A stretch of DNA of 37,106 bases from an uncultured Thermanaerothrix sp. (lineage in GTDB: Bacteria > Chloroflexota > Anaerolineae > Anaerolineales > Anaerolineaceae). Position numbers and translations under genes: made by a program. The DNA lies in NCBI RefSeq assembly GCF_938028735.1, contig NZ_CALIMF010000032.1, positions 1 to 37,106 of the forward strand. The letters run 5' to 3'. The notes under the pieces were generated by a model. That model was not told the origin of the DNA. It searched no databases and was given only the letters and a program-made list of their open reading frames with translations. Position 1 is the stretch's first letter. Each line of letters starts with the position of its first letter. Shown in pieces: positions 1 through 6,176 of this stretch.

Positions 1-272
1 GCCAGCAGGTACAGACGCGGATCCACCAGCGCCATGGCCACCAGTCCCTTCATGTCCCCGCCGGACAGCACCCCTGCCAGGGTGAGGATGACCGTGACCC
101 CCGCCAGCACCCAGGGCAGCCAGCCGCCGGGGTCAAGCGCCCGCCAGCCGAACGCCAGCACCACCGCAGGCAGCGTCAGTCCGTCCGGCACTTCCCGCCG
201 GCGCAGGTCGAGGAGAGCACAAACTACAAGCCAAAGCAGAACTGCTATCCGGGAAATCACAATAACCGGCAT
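1..272 (-). CDS. Prepilin peptidase (A24 family, TadV/CpaA-like), N-terminal part
   Basis: This is the first 90 codons of a gene that runs off the left edge. The start is the ATG at 272, preceded by an AAAGGG ribosome-binding sequence. The protein begins with a hydrophobic helix. It then shows a DLRRREVPDGLT stretch, which matches the first catalytic-aspartate region of A24 aspartic peptidases, and an SGGDMKGL stretch, which matches their GxGD motif. The family cleaves leader peptides of type IV pilins or Tad/Flp pilins in the membrane. The compact spacing between the two motifs, without a zinc-binding cytoplasmic insertion, suggests the small TadV/CpaA form rather than PilD. The motifs are seen; the pilus type is inferred. 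The rest of the gene and its operon are outside the window. Confidence 0.75.
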   Translation of the reverse strand, partial: MPVIVISRIAVLLWLVVCALLDLRRREVPDGLTLPAVVLAFGWRALDPGGWLPWVLAGVTVILTLAGVLSGGDMKGLVAMALVDPRLYLL

Positions 273-294
273 ATCGACCCTTTCACAAAATTCC

Positions 295-323
295 TTGACT
301 TTGGTACGCCAATGGCGTATAAT
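295..323 (+). promoter_or_regulatory. Sigma-70-type promoter for the HigB/HigA pair
   Basis: TTGACT (295-300) and TATAAT (318-323) are separated by exactly 17 bp, almost perfect consensus. Transcription should start near 330, just ahead of the toxin start at 363. This placement argues against the upstream in-frame start at 312. Confidence 0.85.
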
Positions 324-362
324 CTCATCATAATCACTCAATTCGTGCGTCTGAAAACCACC

Positions 363-683
363 ATGCACTTCATTGAAACCTCCGTCTTTACCCGTCGTAT
401 CCTGGAATTACTGAGCGATGACGAATACCGAGAATTGCAATTTTTTCTGAGCATTAGACCGGATGCAGGTGACATCATACCGGGAAGCGGTGGATTGCGC
501 AAAGTGCGATGGCGGAGTGGTACAACTGGAAAACGCAGCGGCATTCGGCTGATCTATTACTGGTTTGTTCATCAAGAGACCATATTGCTTTTGTTCGCTT
601 TCCGAAAAAATGAACGTTCCGATCTAACCCCAGAACAGATTCGAATCCTGCGCCGAATTGTCGAGGAGGAATACCATGAATAA
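363..683 (+). CDS. HigB/RelE-family toxin of a type II toxin-antitoxin system
   Basis: A 106-residue protein with the RelE/HigB pattern: an N-terminal FTRRILELLSDDEYRELQ helix region, a G-rich turn followed by a basic strand (GGLRKVRWR), a GIRLIYYW strand, and a C-terminal FRKNERSDLTPEQ segment. RelE-superfamily toxins are ribosome-associated or free mRNA interferases held inactive by the partner antitoxin. The ATG at 363 was chosen because the in-frame start at 312 lies before the -10 box at 318-323. No strong ribosome-binding site precedes 363. The toxin comes first and its last codons overlap the antitoxin start by 8 bp, the gene order typical of higBA-like rather than relBE-like loci. Family assignment is good; target and activity are inferred. 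Confidence 0.78.
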   Translation: MHFIETSVFTRRILELLSDDEYRELQFFLSIRPDAGDIIPGSGGLRKVRWRSGTTGKRSGIRLIYYWFVHQETILLLFAFRKNERSDLTPEQIRILRRIVEEEYHE

Positions 684-969
684 CGAAACTTTTACTGAAT
701 TACTCTCCAGCGTGCAGGAAGGGGCTGACATTCTTCGAGGACGACGCCCTCCTTCTCGCGTTTTTGACATTAACTTCCAGGACGTCAAGGCGATCCGTGA
801 GGGCCTAGGGCTTTCTCAACATCAATTCGCTACCTTGTTAGGTATAAGCATAGATACTCTGCAAAACTGGGAACAAAACCGCCGTAAACCCCGTGGCGCT
901 GCCAGAACGCTGCTTCTCATTGCCGCCAAACATCCCGAAACCATCCTGGATATTCTAAAGTCCTCTTGA
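676..969 (+). CDS. HigA-like antitoxin, Xre-type helix-turn-helix
   Basis: A 97-residue DNA-binding antitoxin. The stretch LSQHQFATLLGISIDTLQNW (about residues 44-63) is a clear Xre/Cro-C1 helix-turn-helix, followed by an NRRKPRGAAR tail that is common in antitoxins of this group. The ATG at 676 is preferred over 658 because a strong GAGGAGG ribosome-binding site (663-669) lies 6 nt upstream. That site is inside the toxin gene, and the two genes overlap at ATGAATAA, so translation is likely coupled. The protein should neutralise the upstream toxin and, by analogy with the family, repress the promoter at 295-323. Confidence 0.87.
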   Translation: MNNETFTELLSSVQEGADILRGRRPPSRVFDINFQDVKAIREGLGLSQHQFATLLGISIDTLQNWEQNRRKPRGAARTLLLIAAKHPETILDILKSS

Positions 970-975
970 TACCTC

Positions 976-1009
976 ACGGAAATACCGCCTCTCTTGCCGG
1001 TATTTCCGT
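976..1009 (+). terminator. Perfect 12-bp hairpin just after the antitoxin stop
   Basis: The arms 976-987 and 998-1009 are exact inverted repeats (ACGGAAATACCG and its complement) around a 10-nt loop, starting 6 nt after the antitoxin TGA. The position fits a 3'-end structure for the toxin-antitoxin transcript. No T-run follows, so intrinsic termination is not assured. It may act as a transcript-stabilising stem or be a repeat element. Confidence 0.45.
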
Positions 1010-1253
1010 TGCGCTCCCAGAACAGGTTGAGGGCGGGACCGGGGTCGTGCTTGCCCTGCACGCGGTAGTGTCCCACCACGTGCTCCGCATCCACGGGAAA
1101 GCCCCAGCGGCGGGCAATCTCCTCCACCAGGCGCTTGAGCGCCTGCCGCTGCACCCTTAGATCCGTCCTCCCACTAGCCAACCCCCGTTGGCAGAGAGAG
1201 CAGTTGCGTTCGCCCCAGGCATTGTCGATCGGCAAAGCAAACACCTGTACTTT
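1000..1253 (-). pseudogene. Decayed fragment resembling the C-terminus of an N-acetylmuramoyl-L-alanine amidase
   Basis: The minus-strand frame running from 1253 downward contains a region like the C-terminal part of amidase_2/PGRP proteins: an ALKRLVEEIARRWGFPVD helix followed by VVGHYRVQGKHDPGP, where the H and the KHDPGP group correspond to late zinc-site and catalytic positions. Before it comes FALPIDNAWGERN, which I cannot place. An in-frame TAG at 1254-1256 closes the frame upstream. There is no proper start, and the frame runs on through the hairpin into the antitoxin gene without a natural stop. I read it as a remnant of a cell-wall or phage lysis-type amidase. The match is from memory of the motif only. 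Confidence 0.42.
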
Positions 1254-1284
1254 CTACCCGTCCCGCCTCCACACATTTAGGGCC

Positions 1285-1518
1285 TCATTCGCCGGCGCTA
1301 TCCAGGGCGGTAAAAGCGGTCAAGTCAGGGTTACTGCGGTACTCATCCAGCAGGATTTGCGCCGCCAGTTCCATCTGACGGCGCTGACGCTCCCGCAGGG
1401 CAAAGCGGATCAGCTCCCGAGCGACCTCGGGAAGGGACTTACCCTCCTCACGGGCGATCTGCGCCAATCGTTCATGCTGCCGTCTTTTGAGAAGAATCTG
1501 CACGCGGTACAAATTCAT
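1285..1518 (-). CDS. Ribbon-helix-helix antitoxin-like protein (CopG/Arc type), no obvious toxin partner
   Basis: A 77-residue basic protein. The N-terminal strand NLYRVQILLKRRQ is followed by two helices (HERLAQIAREEGKS and LPEVARELIRFALRER), the usual RHH DNA-binding arrangement. The C-terminal ILLDEYRSNPDLTAFTALD segment resembles toxin-binding tails of VapB-type RHH antitoxins. The ATG at 1518 was preferred over 1539 because the upstream extension would lie on the promoter elements. A toxin gene would normally start at the stop codon. Here an ATG overlapping the TGA (ATGAGGCCC) opens a frame that closes after three codons, so the partner seems lost. The gene follows vapC by 76 bp on the same strand. 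Confidence 0.78.
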   Translation of the reverse strand: MNLYRVQILLKRRQHERLAQIAREEGKSLPEVARELIRFALRERQRRQMELAAQILLDEYRSNPDLTAFTALDSAGE

Positions 1519-1528
1519 GACCCATCTA

Positions 1529-1555
1529 ATTATGCACACCTATCACATGTGTCAA
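1529..1555 (-). promoter_or_regulatory. Promoter and palindromic operator candidate for the RHH gene
   Basis: On the minus strand TTGACA (1555-1550) and CATAAT (1534-1529) are separated by 15 bp, shorter than ideal. The 8-bp palindrome CACATGTG (1544-1551) overlaps the -35 edge and spacer, as expected for an autoregulating RHH protein. Binding is inferred. Confidence 0.45.
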
Positions 1556-1594
1556 TAGGTTGCGTCTATTCTGTTTACCACCTCTTGGCAAACA

Positions 1595-2017
1595 TTACGC
1601 CATTTCTTTGGGCAAATTGACTTGGATCACGCCTTTTAGGCGTTCCAACTGCTCCCGATCACGGGTCACGAGGACCGATCCGAAACGTAGCGCTACTGCG
1701 CCATACACAGCATCCGCTCCGCGCAGTTTACATCGCCCGGCAAGTTCAACGGCGACCTGAGCAGTGGTTTCATCCAGCGATATAAACACCTGATGGGGCA
1801 AATCTTTCACACTCTGCACAAAGCGCACGACATTCTCGCTTTTCTCCCCACCCCTCGCCAACACCGCAGCCAGCTCAGGAAGCAATAGAGTGGGTGAAAT
1901 CATCGGCTCACGGGTTTGGCGAATTTTCTCCAAAAACGCCAAACTATCCTGGCTATTTTCTTCCCCTGGTTGGAAAGCGTTGAGCCACACGCTGGCATCC
2001 ACGGTCACCGGGCTCAT
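1595..2017 (-). CDS. vapC: VapC-type PIN-domain ribonuclease toxin
   Basis: A 140-residue PIN-domain protein with all expected acidic residues: D7 in TVDASVW, E48 in LPELAAV, D102 in LRGADAVYGAVA and D120 in LVTRDREQL. These coordinate Mg2+/Mn2+ in PIN nucleases, and VapC toxins cut tRNA or rRNA. The length is typical. The start ATG overlaps the stop of the upstream antitoxin gene by 4 bp (ATGA), so translation should be coupled and co-regulated from the palindromic promoter at 2274-2327. All catalytic positions are intact, so it is probably active unless bound by the antitoxin. The specific RNA target cannot be read from sequence. Confidence 0.92.
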   Translation of the reverse strand: MSPVTVDASVWLNAFQPGEENSQDSLAFLEKIRQTREPMISPTLLLPELAAVLARGGEKSENVVRFVQSVKDLPHQVFISLDETTAQVAVELAGRCKLRGADAVYGAVALRFGSVLVTRDREQLERLKGVIQVNLPKEMA

Positions 2018-2259
2018 CCTCTCACCTCATCTAGCAGTTCTTCTGTAGTCCGAGAGGTGTTCCACTCCAGAAGACGACCTGTGCGATACAAGGTCTCCCA
2101 AGCATCTGGCTTTGGTGGTTCAGGCGCCGGCTCTATAGGAATAATCAGCGCCACAGGACGCCCGCGAATGGACACCACATAGCGCACTCCCTGCTGAACA
2201 TTGCGGACAATTTCCCCTGCCTTGGCTTTGAGCGTTCGGATCCCTACGTATTCGGGCAT
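2014..2259 (-). CDS. vapB: Phd/YefM-family antitoxin (VapB partner of the PIN toxin)
   Basis: An 81-residue protein. Its N-terminus (YVGIRTLKAKAGEIVRNVQQG) and the following RYVVSIRGRPVALIIPI strands match the Phd/YefM DNA-binding fold; the C-terminal part with WNTSRTTEELLDEVRG is the likely toxin-wrapping tail. The ATG at 2259 is chosen over an adjacent GTG at 2262 because a GGAGG ribosome-binding site lies 5 nt before it, too close for the GTG. It is the first gene of a two-gene operon with vapC. By family precedent the complex represses its own promoter, and the perfect palindrome just upstream is the obvious operator. Confidence 0.9.
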   Translation of the reverse strand: MPEYVGIRTLKAKAGEIVRNVQQGVRYVVSIRGRPVALIIPIEPAPEPPKPDAWETLYRTGRLLEWNTSRTTEELLDEVRG

Positions 2260-2273
2260 CACAACCTCCGTAA

Positions 2274-2327
2274 ATATAAAGTAGTCTCTTTCGAGACTAC
2301 TTTATATCGAGATAGCATATTTGTCAA
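2274..2327 (-). promoter_or_regulatory. vapBC promoter with perfect 15-bp palindromic operator
   Basis: Arms 2274-2288 and 2293-2307 are exact inverted repeats (ATATAAAGTAGTCTC and its complement) around a 4-nt centre. On the minus strand TTGACA (2327-2322) and TATAAA (2306-2301) form a promoter with a 15-bp spacer, and the palindrome begins inside the -10 box. A bound dimer or tetramer would block RNA polymerase. The position between promoter and antitoxin ribosome-binding site argues for an operator rather than a terminator. Confidence 0.72.
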
Positions 2328-2338
2328 GCAACTCCTCC

Positions 2339-3010
2339 CTACTTTTCCGGCCAAAAGTAGCTCAAATCACCTGCTTTCGCCTGCTGGGCCAGGGTGCGCA
2401 GGTCGGTAGCGCGCCCAGGAATGCCCATGTCTTCAAGGCGCCGCACCATCCACTTGCGGGTTTCGGGGGTGGGAACCATCAGATTGACCTGATGCATTCG
2501 CTCCCACTTGTCGAAATTGTTGCCGGAACGGGTTTGCACCTCGGCATGGTAGAACCAACCTTCGGGGTCGGTCAGTTTCAGATCGGGCTGAAACTAGGGT
2601 GTTGCCTGCAGGTCGAACGGCACAACCTCCGCCTTCCACCCCCGCAGGCAGGCCTGATAGGCTGCCAGCAGCACCAGGGCGGCATGGTGCCCTTGTGTCT
2701 CCCCCTGGTCCAGCTGCAGGATTTTCTCCCAATCGCTTTCAATCAGCTCTGTTCCCAACGCTTGAACCCACTGTTTGCTGTATTGTATTAACAACCGCAA
2801 CACACGCAGCCTAAACGCCCCACTTGGCAGTTTGAGCGTGTAATTTTTGACAATATCATGTGCCATCTGCTCACTGACAAAGGTCTAGTAGACCAATCGG
2901 TGCAGCGAATAGGCTTTCGGGCTGACACCTGTCCTCTTCAACAGCAGCCAAAGCAAATCCAGTGCCGTGGATACGCCCGTCTCCGCTAAAAAACGAAAAT
3001 CGGCATTCAT
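2339..3010 (-). pseudogene. 224-codon frame with two in-frame TAG codons; possible nuclease-like or replication-relaxation-like protein
   Basis: Reading from the ATG at 3010, one uninterrupted frame runs to a TAG at 2339-2341, except for TAG codons at 2885-2887 (codon 42) and 2591-2593 (codon 140). There is no frameshift, and protein-like sequence continues through both sites: SLHRLVY*TFVSEQMAHD and FDLQATP*FQPDLKLTD. The C-terminal part contains PDLKLTDPEGWFYHAEVQTR, reminiscent of PD-(D/E)xK-type cores and of replication-relaxation proteins of mobile elements, with E-V-Q in place of E-x-K; this is a weak resemblance. Both ambers are one C-to-T change from CAG (Gln). The simple reading is a recently inactivated gene; amber suppression is the alternative. 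It lies 60 bp from the 3' end of tRNA-Arg. Confidence 0.6.
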
Positions 3011-3070
3011 GCTTTATGATGTAATCAAAATGACTATCCCCCTCCACAAAACTTATAGCGACTGTTCCAG

Positions 3071-3144
3071 CGCCCCCGGCGGGGCTCGAACCCGCAACCT
3101 CTGGATTCGAAGTCCATTACTCTATCCAATTGAGCTACGGGGGC
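3071..3144 (-). tRNA. tRNA-Arg (anticodon TCG)
   Basis: The cloverleaf folds on the minus strand. The acceptor GCCCCCG pairs with CGGGGGC, with discriminator G. The D-arm is GCTC AATTGGATA GAGT, and the T-arm is GCGGG TTCGAGC CCCGC. The anticodon loop CTTCGAA carries TCG, reading CGA codons. The top anticodon-stem pair (A-G) is mismatched. CCA is not encoded. It lies 26 bp downstream of nuoN on the same strand but has its own -10 box. The 3' end faces the accessory patch at 295-3010. Confidence 0.95.
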
Positions 3145-3154
3145 GTTTGTTCCT

Positions 3155-3160
3155 ATTATA
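3155..3160 (-). promoter_or_regulatory. -10 box for tRNA-Arg
   Basis: TATAAT on the minus strand ends 10 nt before the tRNA 5' end, placing transcription start at or near the mature 5' end. A weak TTGCAC -35 candidate lies in the 3' end of nuoN with a 19-bp spacer. Confidence 0.55.
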
Positions 3161-3170
3161 CCGCAATCAC

Positions 3171-4616
3171 TCAAGGCAAGTGCAACACCGCTTGCGCCGC
3201 CAGATTCAAGACCTGCACTGGCACCACACTGAGTAATACCACCGCTGCCGCTGTACCAATCGTCACTAGGTTCAACCACCCATCGCGCCGCACCTTAGGC
3301 TCGCCTGGACGCATATACATGATCACCACCACCCGCAGGTAGTAATACGCCGAGATTACCGAGGTCAGTAACCCAATGATAGCCAGATCCACGTATCCTG
3401 CTGCCACCGCCGTGCGGAAGAGGAAAAATTTGCCCCAGAATCCCAGCGTCAGAGGTACACCCGTCAGTGAGAGCATGAAAATCAGCATCGTCACACCCAA
3501 CCAGGGGTATTTAGGTCCCAACCCAGCATAATCTTCCAGCGCCAACCCGCGTCCCTCAGCCTGCTCCAACGCTACCACCACCGCCCAGGCACCAAAGGTG
3601 GTCAGCCCATAGGCCAGAAGGTAAAAGAGCATGGAGGACACAGCTTGCCCCGCCACCTGAGCGTTACCATAGGGCACAAACGCCATCAATAAATAGCCCG
3701 CATTGGCAATGCTCGAATAAGCCAGTAACCGTTTGATATTCGATTGCGCCAGAGCGAGTAAATTTCCCACGATCATCGTCAGCGCCGCAACGCCCCAAAA
3801 AACCGGGGTCAGGCTGGCGGCAAAGCCGGGGAAGAGGTTCAGAAAAACGCGCATCAAGACGGCAAAGCCCGCCGCCTTGGTTGCCACCGCCATGAAACTG
3901 GTCACTGGCGTGGGCGAACCCTGATAGACATCCGGCGCCCACTCGTGGAAGGGTACTGCTGCCACCTTAAAACCAAACCCCACCAGCAACATCACCGCCC
4001 CGGCGGTCAGAAAGCCAATCTCGGCGCTACCATTGCGCACGGCCTCAATGATGCCCCCAAAACTGGCACTAGATGTTGCGCCAAAAATAAGTGCAATACC
4101 GTACAGTACAAAGGCTGAAGAGAAAGCCCCCAACAGGAAATACTTCAGCGCCGCCTCCTCGGACTCAAGCCGGGGGCGCGCAAACCCAGCCAACACGTAC
4201 AGTGGAATAGAAAGAAACTCCACAGCCAGAAAGACAAGGATTAGGTGATTCGCCTGCGTCAGCAACATCATGCCGGCCACGGAAAAAAGGAGCAGCGCAT
4301 AAAACTCACCCCGTTCAATCTCCATCCGTTTGAGGTAGTCATACCCCAACGCCAGGGCAATCAAACCGCTAACCAGGTAGAGCGCATTGAGGAAAACCGC
4401 AAAGTTATCCAACACTACCATATCCCCAAACGCACGACCGCTTCGCCCGCTTTGAGCCAGATCCAAGCCCAAAGCAACGGCCAACCCCAACGCCGCAAAC
4501 AGCGCCAGAAGTCCCCGCCGTTCACGCGGCAGCCACAAATCTACCAGCAAGAGCACCAACGCCCATCCGAGAATAAAAGCAATCGGGAGCACCATCATCA
4601 GATCGCTAAGGCTCAT
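3171..4616 (-). CDS. nuoN: NADH-quinone oxidoreductase subunit N
   Basis: A 481-residue antiporter-like membrane subunit of complex I, one of three (with NuoL and NuoM) that translocate protons across the cytoplasmic membrane. About 14 hydrophobic segments are visible. Family landmarks include the conserved glutamate segment FLAVEFLSIPLYVLAG, the lysine-bearing VGFGFKVAAVPFHEWAPDVY, and RLLAYSSIANAGYLLM. Length is normal. The ATG at 4616 follows an AGGAGG site placed between it and the nuoM stop. It is the last gene of the 14-gene operon; I see no intrinsic terminator before the tRNA-Arg gene, so the operon transcript may run into the tRNA. Confidence 0.97.
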   Translation of the reverse strand: MSLSDLMMVLPIAFILGWALVLLLVDLWLPRERRGLLALFAALGLAVALGLDLAQSGRSGRAFGDMVVLDNFAVFLNALYLVSGLIALALGYDYLKRMEIERGEFYALLLFSVAGMMLLTQANHLILVFLAVEFLSIPLYVLAGFARPRLESEEAALKYFLLGAFSSAFVLYGIALIFGATSSASFGGIIEAVRNGSAEIGFLTAGAVMLLVGFGFKVAAVPFHEWAPDVYQGSPTPVTSFMAVATKAAGFAVLMRVFLNLFPGFAASLTPVFWGVAALTMIVGNLLALAQSNIKRLLAYSSIANAGYLLMAFVPYGNAQVAGQAVSSMLFYLLAYGLTTFGAWAVVVALEQAEGRGLALEDYAGLGPKYPWLGVTMLIFMLSLTGVPLTLGFWGKFFLFRTAVAAGYVDLAIIGLLTSVISAYYYLRVVVIMYMRPGEPKVRRDGWLNLVTIGTAAAVVLLSVVPVQVLNLAAQAVLHLP

Positions 4617-4625
4617 GTTGTCCTC

Positions 4626-6140
4626 CTAGTGGGCGGCCAGGGCCACCGATTGCACCAGCGCCACCAACCGCTCGGCACTGGGATTAATTAAGTCAAGGAA
4701 GGGTTGAGGATACAAACCAATCCAAAAGACAAGCAGGATGATCGGCGCCAGGGTCAGAATCTCGCGCCTATTCAAATCTGGCAACCGGGCATTTTCCTCA
4801 TGACGCACTGGGCCTAGAAACACCTTTTCGAACATGGTTAGTAAATAGATGGCTGCCAGAATCACCCCAAACGTTGCTAGGCCGGCGAACCAGGGCGTCA
4901 CCAGCACCGCAGAACGGAACGCTCCCAAGAGGATGGTGAACTCACCCACAAAGCCGTTCAGGCCCGGCAAACCCAGCGAGGAGAGCGTGATGATCAGCGA
5001 AAGGGCTCCCAGCACCGGCATGACTTTCCAAATACCACCAAAGGCGCTCATCTGGCGTGTATGGCGACGTTCATAAAGCATTCCCACAATCAAGAACAGC
5101 GCCCCCGTACTCAAACCATGATTGACCATCTGCAGCACCGCACCTGAAAGCCCTTGTGCCGTCAGGGCAAATGTTCCCAGCACCACGAAACCAAGATGGC
5201 TTACCGATGAGTAGGCCACCAGTTTCTTCACATCTTGCTGGGCAAAAGCCACCGCTGCCCCATACAAAATCCCCACTACCGCTAGGGCCGCCACCCATGG
5301 CGCCAGTTGCAGTGTGGCTTGCGGGAAAAGTGGCAGGTTAAAACGCAGAAAGCCGTATGCCCCCATCTTCAGCAGAATCCCCGCCAGGATCACCGAGCCG
5401 GCAGTGGGGGCTTCCACATGGGCATCTGGCAACCAGGTGTGTAACGGGAACATCGGCACTTTGATCGCAAACGCCAGACCAAAGGCCAGGAAAAGCCACA
5501 ACTGCGCTGCCGCAAAAACCTCACGCTGCTGAAGCAAGGCATCCCAGGCAAAGGTGCGCGTCTGTAGTCCCAAATACAGGATGCCGAGCAACATTAAGAC
5601 CGAGCCAAACATGGTGAACAGGAAGAATTTCACCGCAGCGTAAATGCGCCGCTCACCCCCCCACACGCCGATTAGGAAAATCATTGGCACCAGGGTGAAT
5701 TCCCAGAAAACATAAAATAGCACCAGGTCCAGCGCCAGAAAGACCCCCAGCATGCCGCTTTCCAGCAGGAGAAAGAAAAGCATAAACCCCTTCACGCCCT
5801 CTTCTACCGCACTCCAGGTGGAAAGGATGGCGATGGGAGTGAGAAAAGCCGTCAGGAGAACCAGAAGCAGGCTGAGGCCGTCCACGCCTAGGTAGAACTC
5901 AATCGTGAAATCGCCAACGCGCACCCAGGGCTGACGTACCACCTGTTGCAGAGCAGGGTTCCCAACCTGAAACTGGGCCAACATTCCCAGTGCCGCACCA
6001 AAAGTAGTCAGGGAGGTAAGTAACGCCACCCAGCGCAGGGCATTCTTGGCCCTGGCGGGAATGAATAGTAGGATGAAAAACCCCACCAGAGGGAGTGCGA
6101 TCAGCCAAACCAGCCAACTAATGCCCAAAGTCATGCTCAT
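4626..6140 (-). CDS. nuoM: NADH-quinone oxidoreductase subunit M
   Basis: A 504-residue polytopic subunit of the complex I membrane arm, homologous to Mrp-type cation/proton antiporters. Conserved landmarks are the glutamate helix LFYVFWEFTLVPMIFLIGVW, the lysine-bearing FAIKVPMFPLHTWLPDAHVEAP, and KKLVAYSSVSHLGFVVLG followed by QMVNHGLSTGALFL. Length is as expected. Two starts are possible, ATG at 6140 or ATG at 6134; AGGA and GAGG lie at suitable distances for each. It precedes nuoN by 9 bp, with the nuoN ribosome-binding site in the gap, and follows nuoL by 36 bp. Confidence 0.97.
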   Translation of the reverse strand: MSMTLGISWLVWLIALPLVGFFILLFIPARAKNALRWVALLTSLTTFGAALGMLAQFQVGNPALQQVVRQPWVRVGDFTIEFYLGVDGLSLLLVLLTAFLTPIAILSTWSAVEEGVKGFMLFFLLLESGMLGVFLALDLVLFYVFWEFTLVPMIFLIGVWGGERRIYAAVKFFLFTMFGSVLMLLGILYLGLQTRTFAWDALLQQREVFAAAQLWLFLAFGLAFAIKVPMFPLHTWLPDAHVEAPTAGSVILAGILLKMGAYGFLRFNLPLFPQATLQLAPWVAALAVVGILYGAAVAFAQQDVKKLVAYSSVSHLGFVVLGTFALTAQGLSGAVLQMVNHGLSTGALFLIVGMLYERRHTRQMSAFGGIWKVMPVLGALSLIITLSSLGLPGLNGFVGEFTILLGAFRSAVLVTPWFAGLATFGVILAAIYLLTMFEKVFLGPVRHEENARLPDLNRREILTLAPIILLVFWIGLYPQPFLDLINPSAERLVALVQSVALAAH

Positions 6141-6176
6141 ACCTCGTTCCTACGGAATTGGCGTGTGCCCACCCGC

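Noticed and set aside
34..333. Plus-strand open frame of 99 codons at the left edge
   Set aside because: It is antisense to the prepilin peptidase start, is rich in S/T/R/P without pattern and runs over the promoter at 295-323.
312..362. N-terminal extension of the HigB-like toxin
   Set aside because: It starts before the -10 box and its sequence is not family-like; the start at 363 fits better.
2274..2307. The palindrome as a bidirectional terminator
   Set aside because: It lies between promoter and ribosome-binding site of vapB and overlaps the -10 box, so an operator role is more likely.
2339..3010. Pyrrolysine explanation for the two TAG codons
   Set aside because: The protein does not look like a methylamine methyltransferase, and nuoA and nuoM use TAG as a normal stop; kept only as a point to check.
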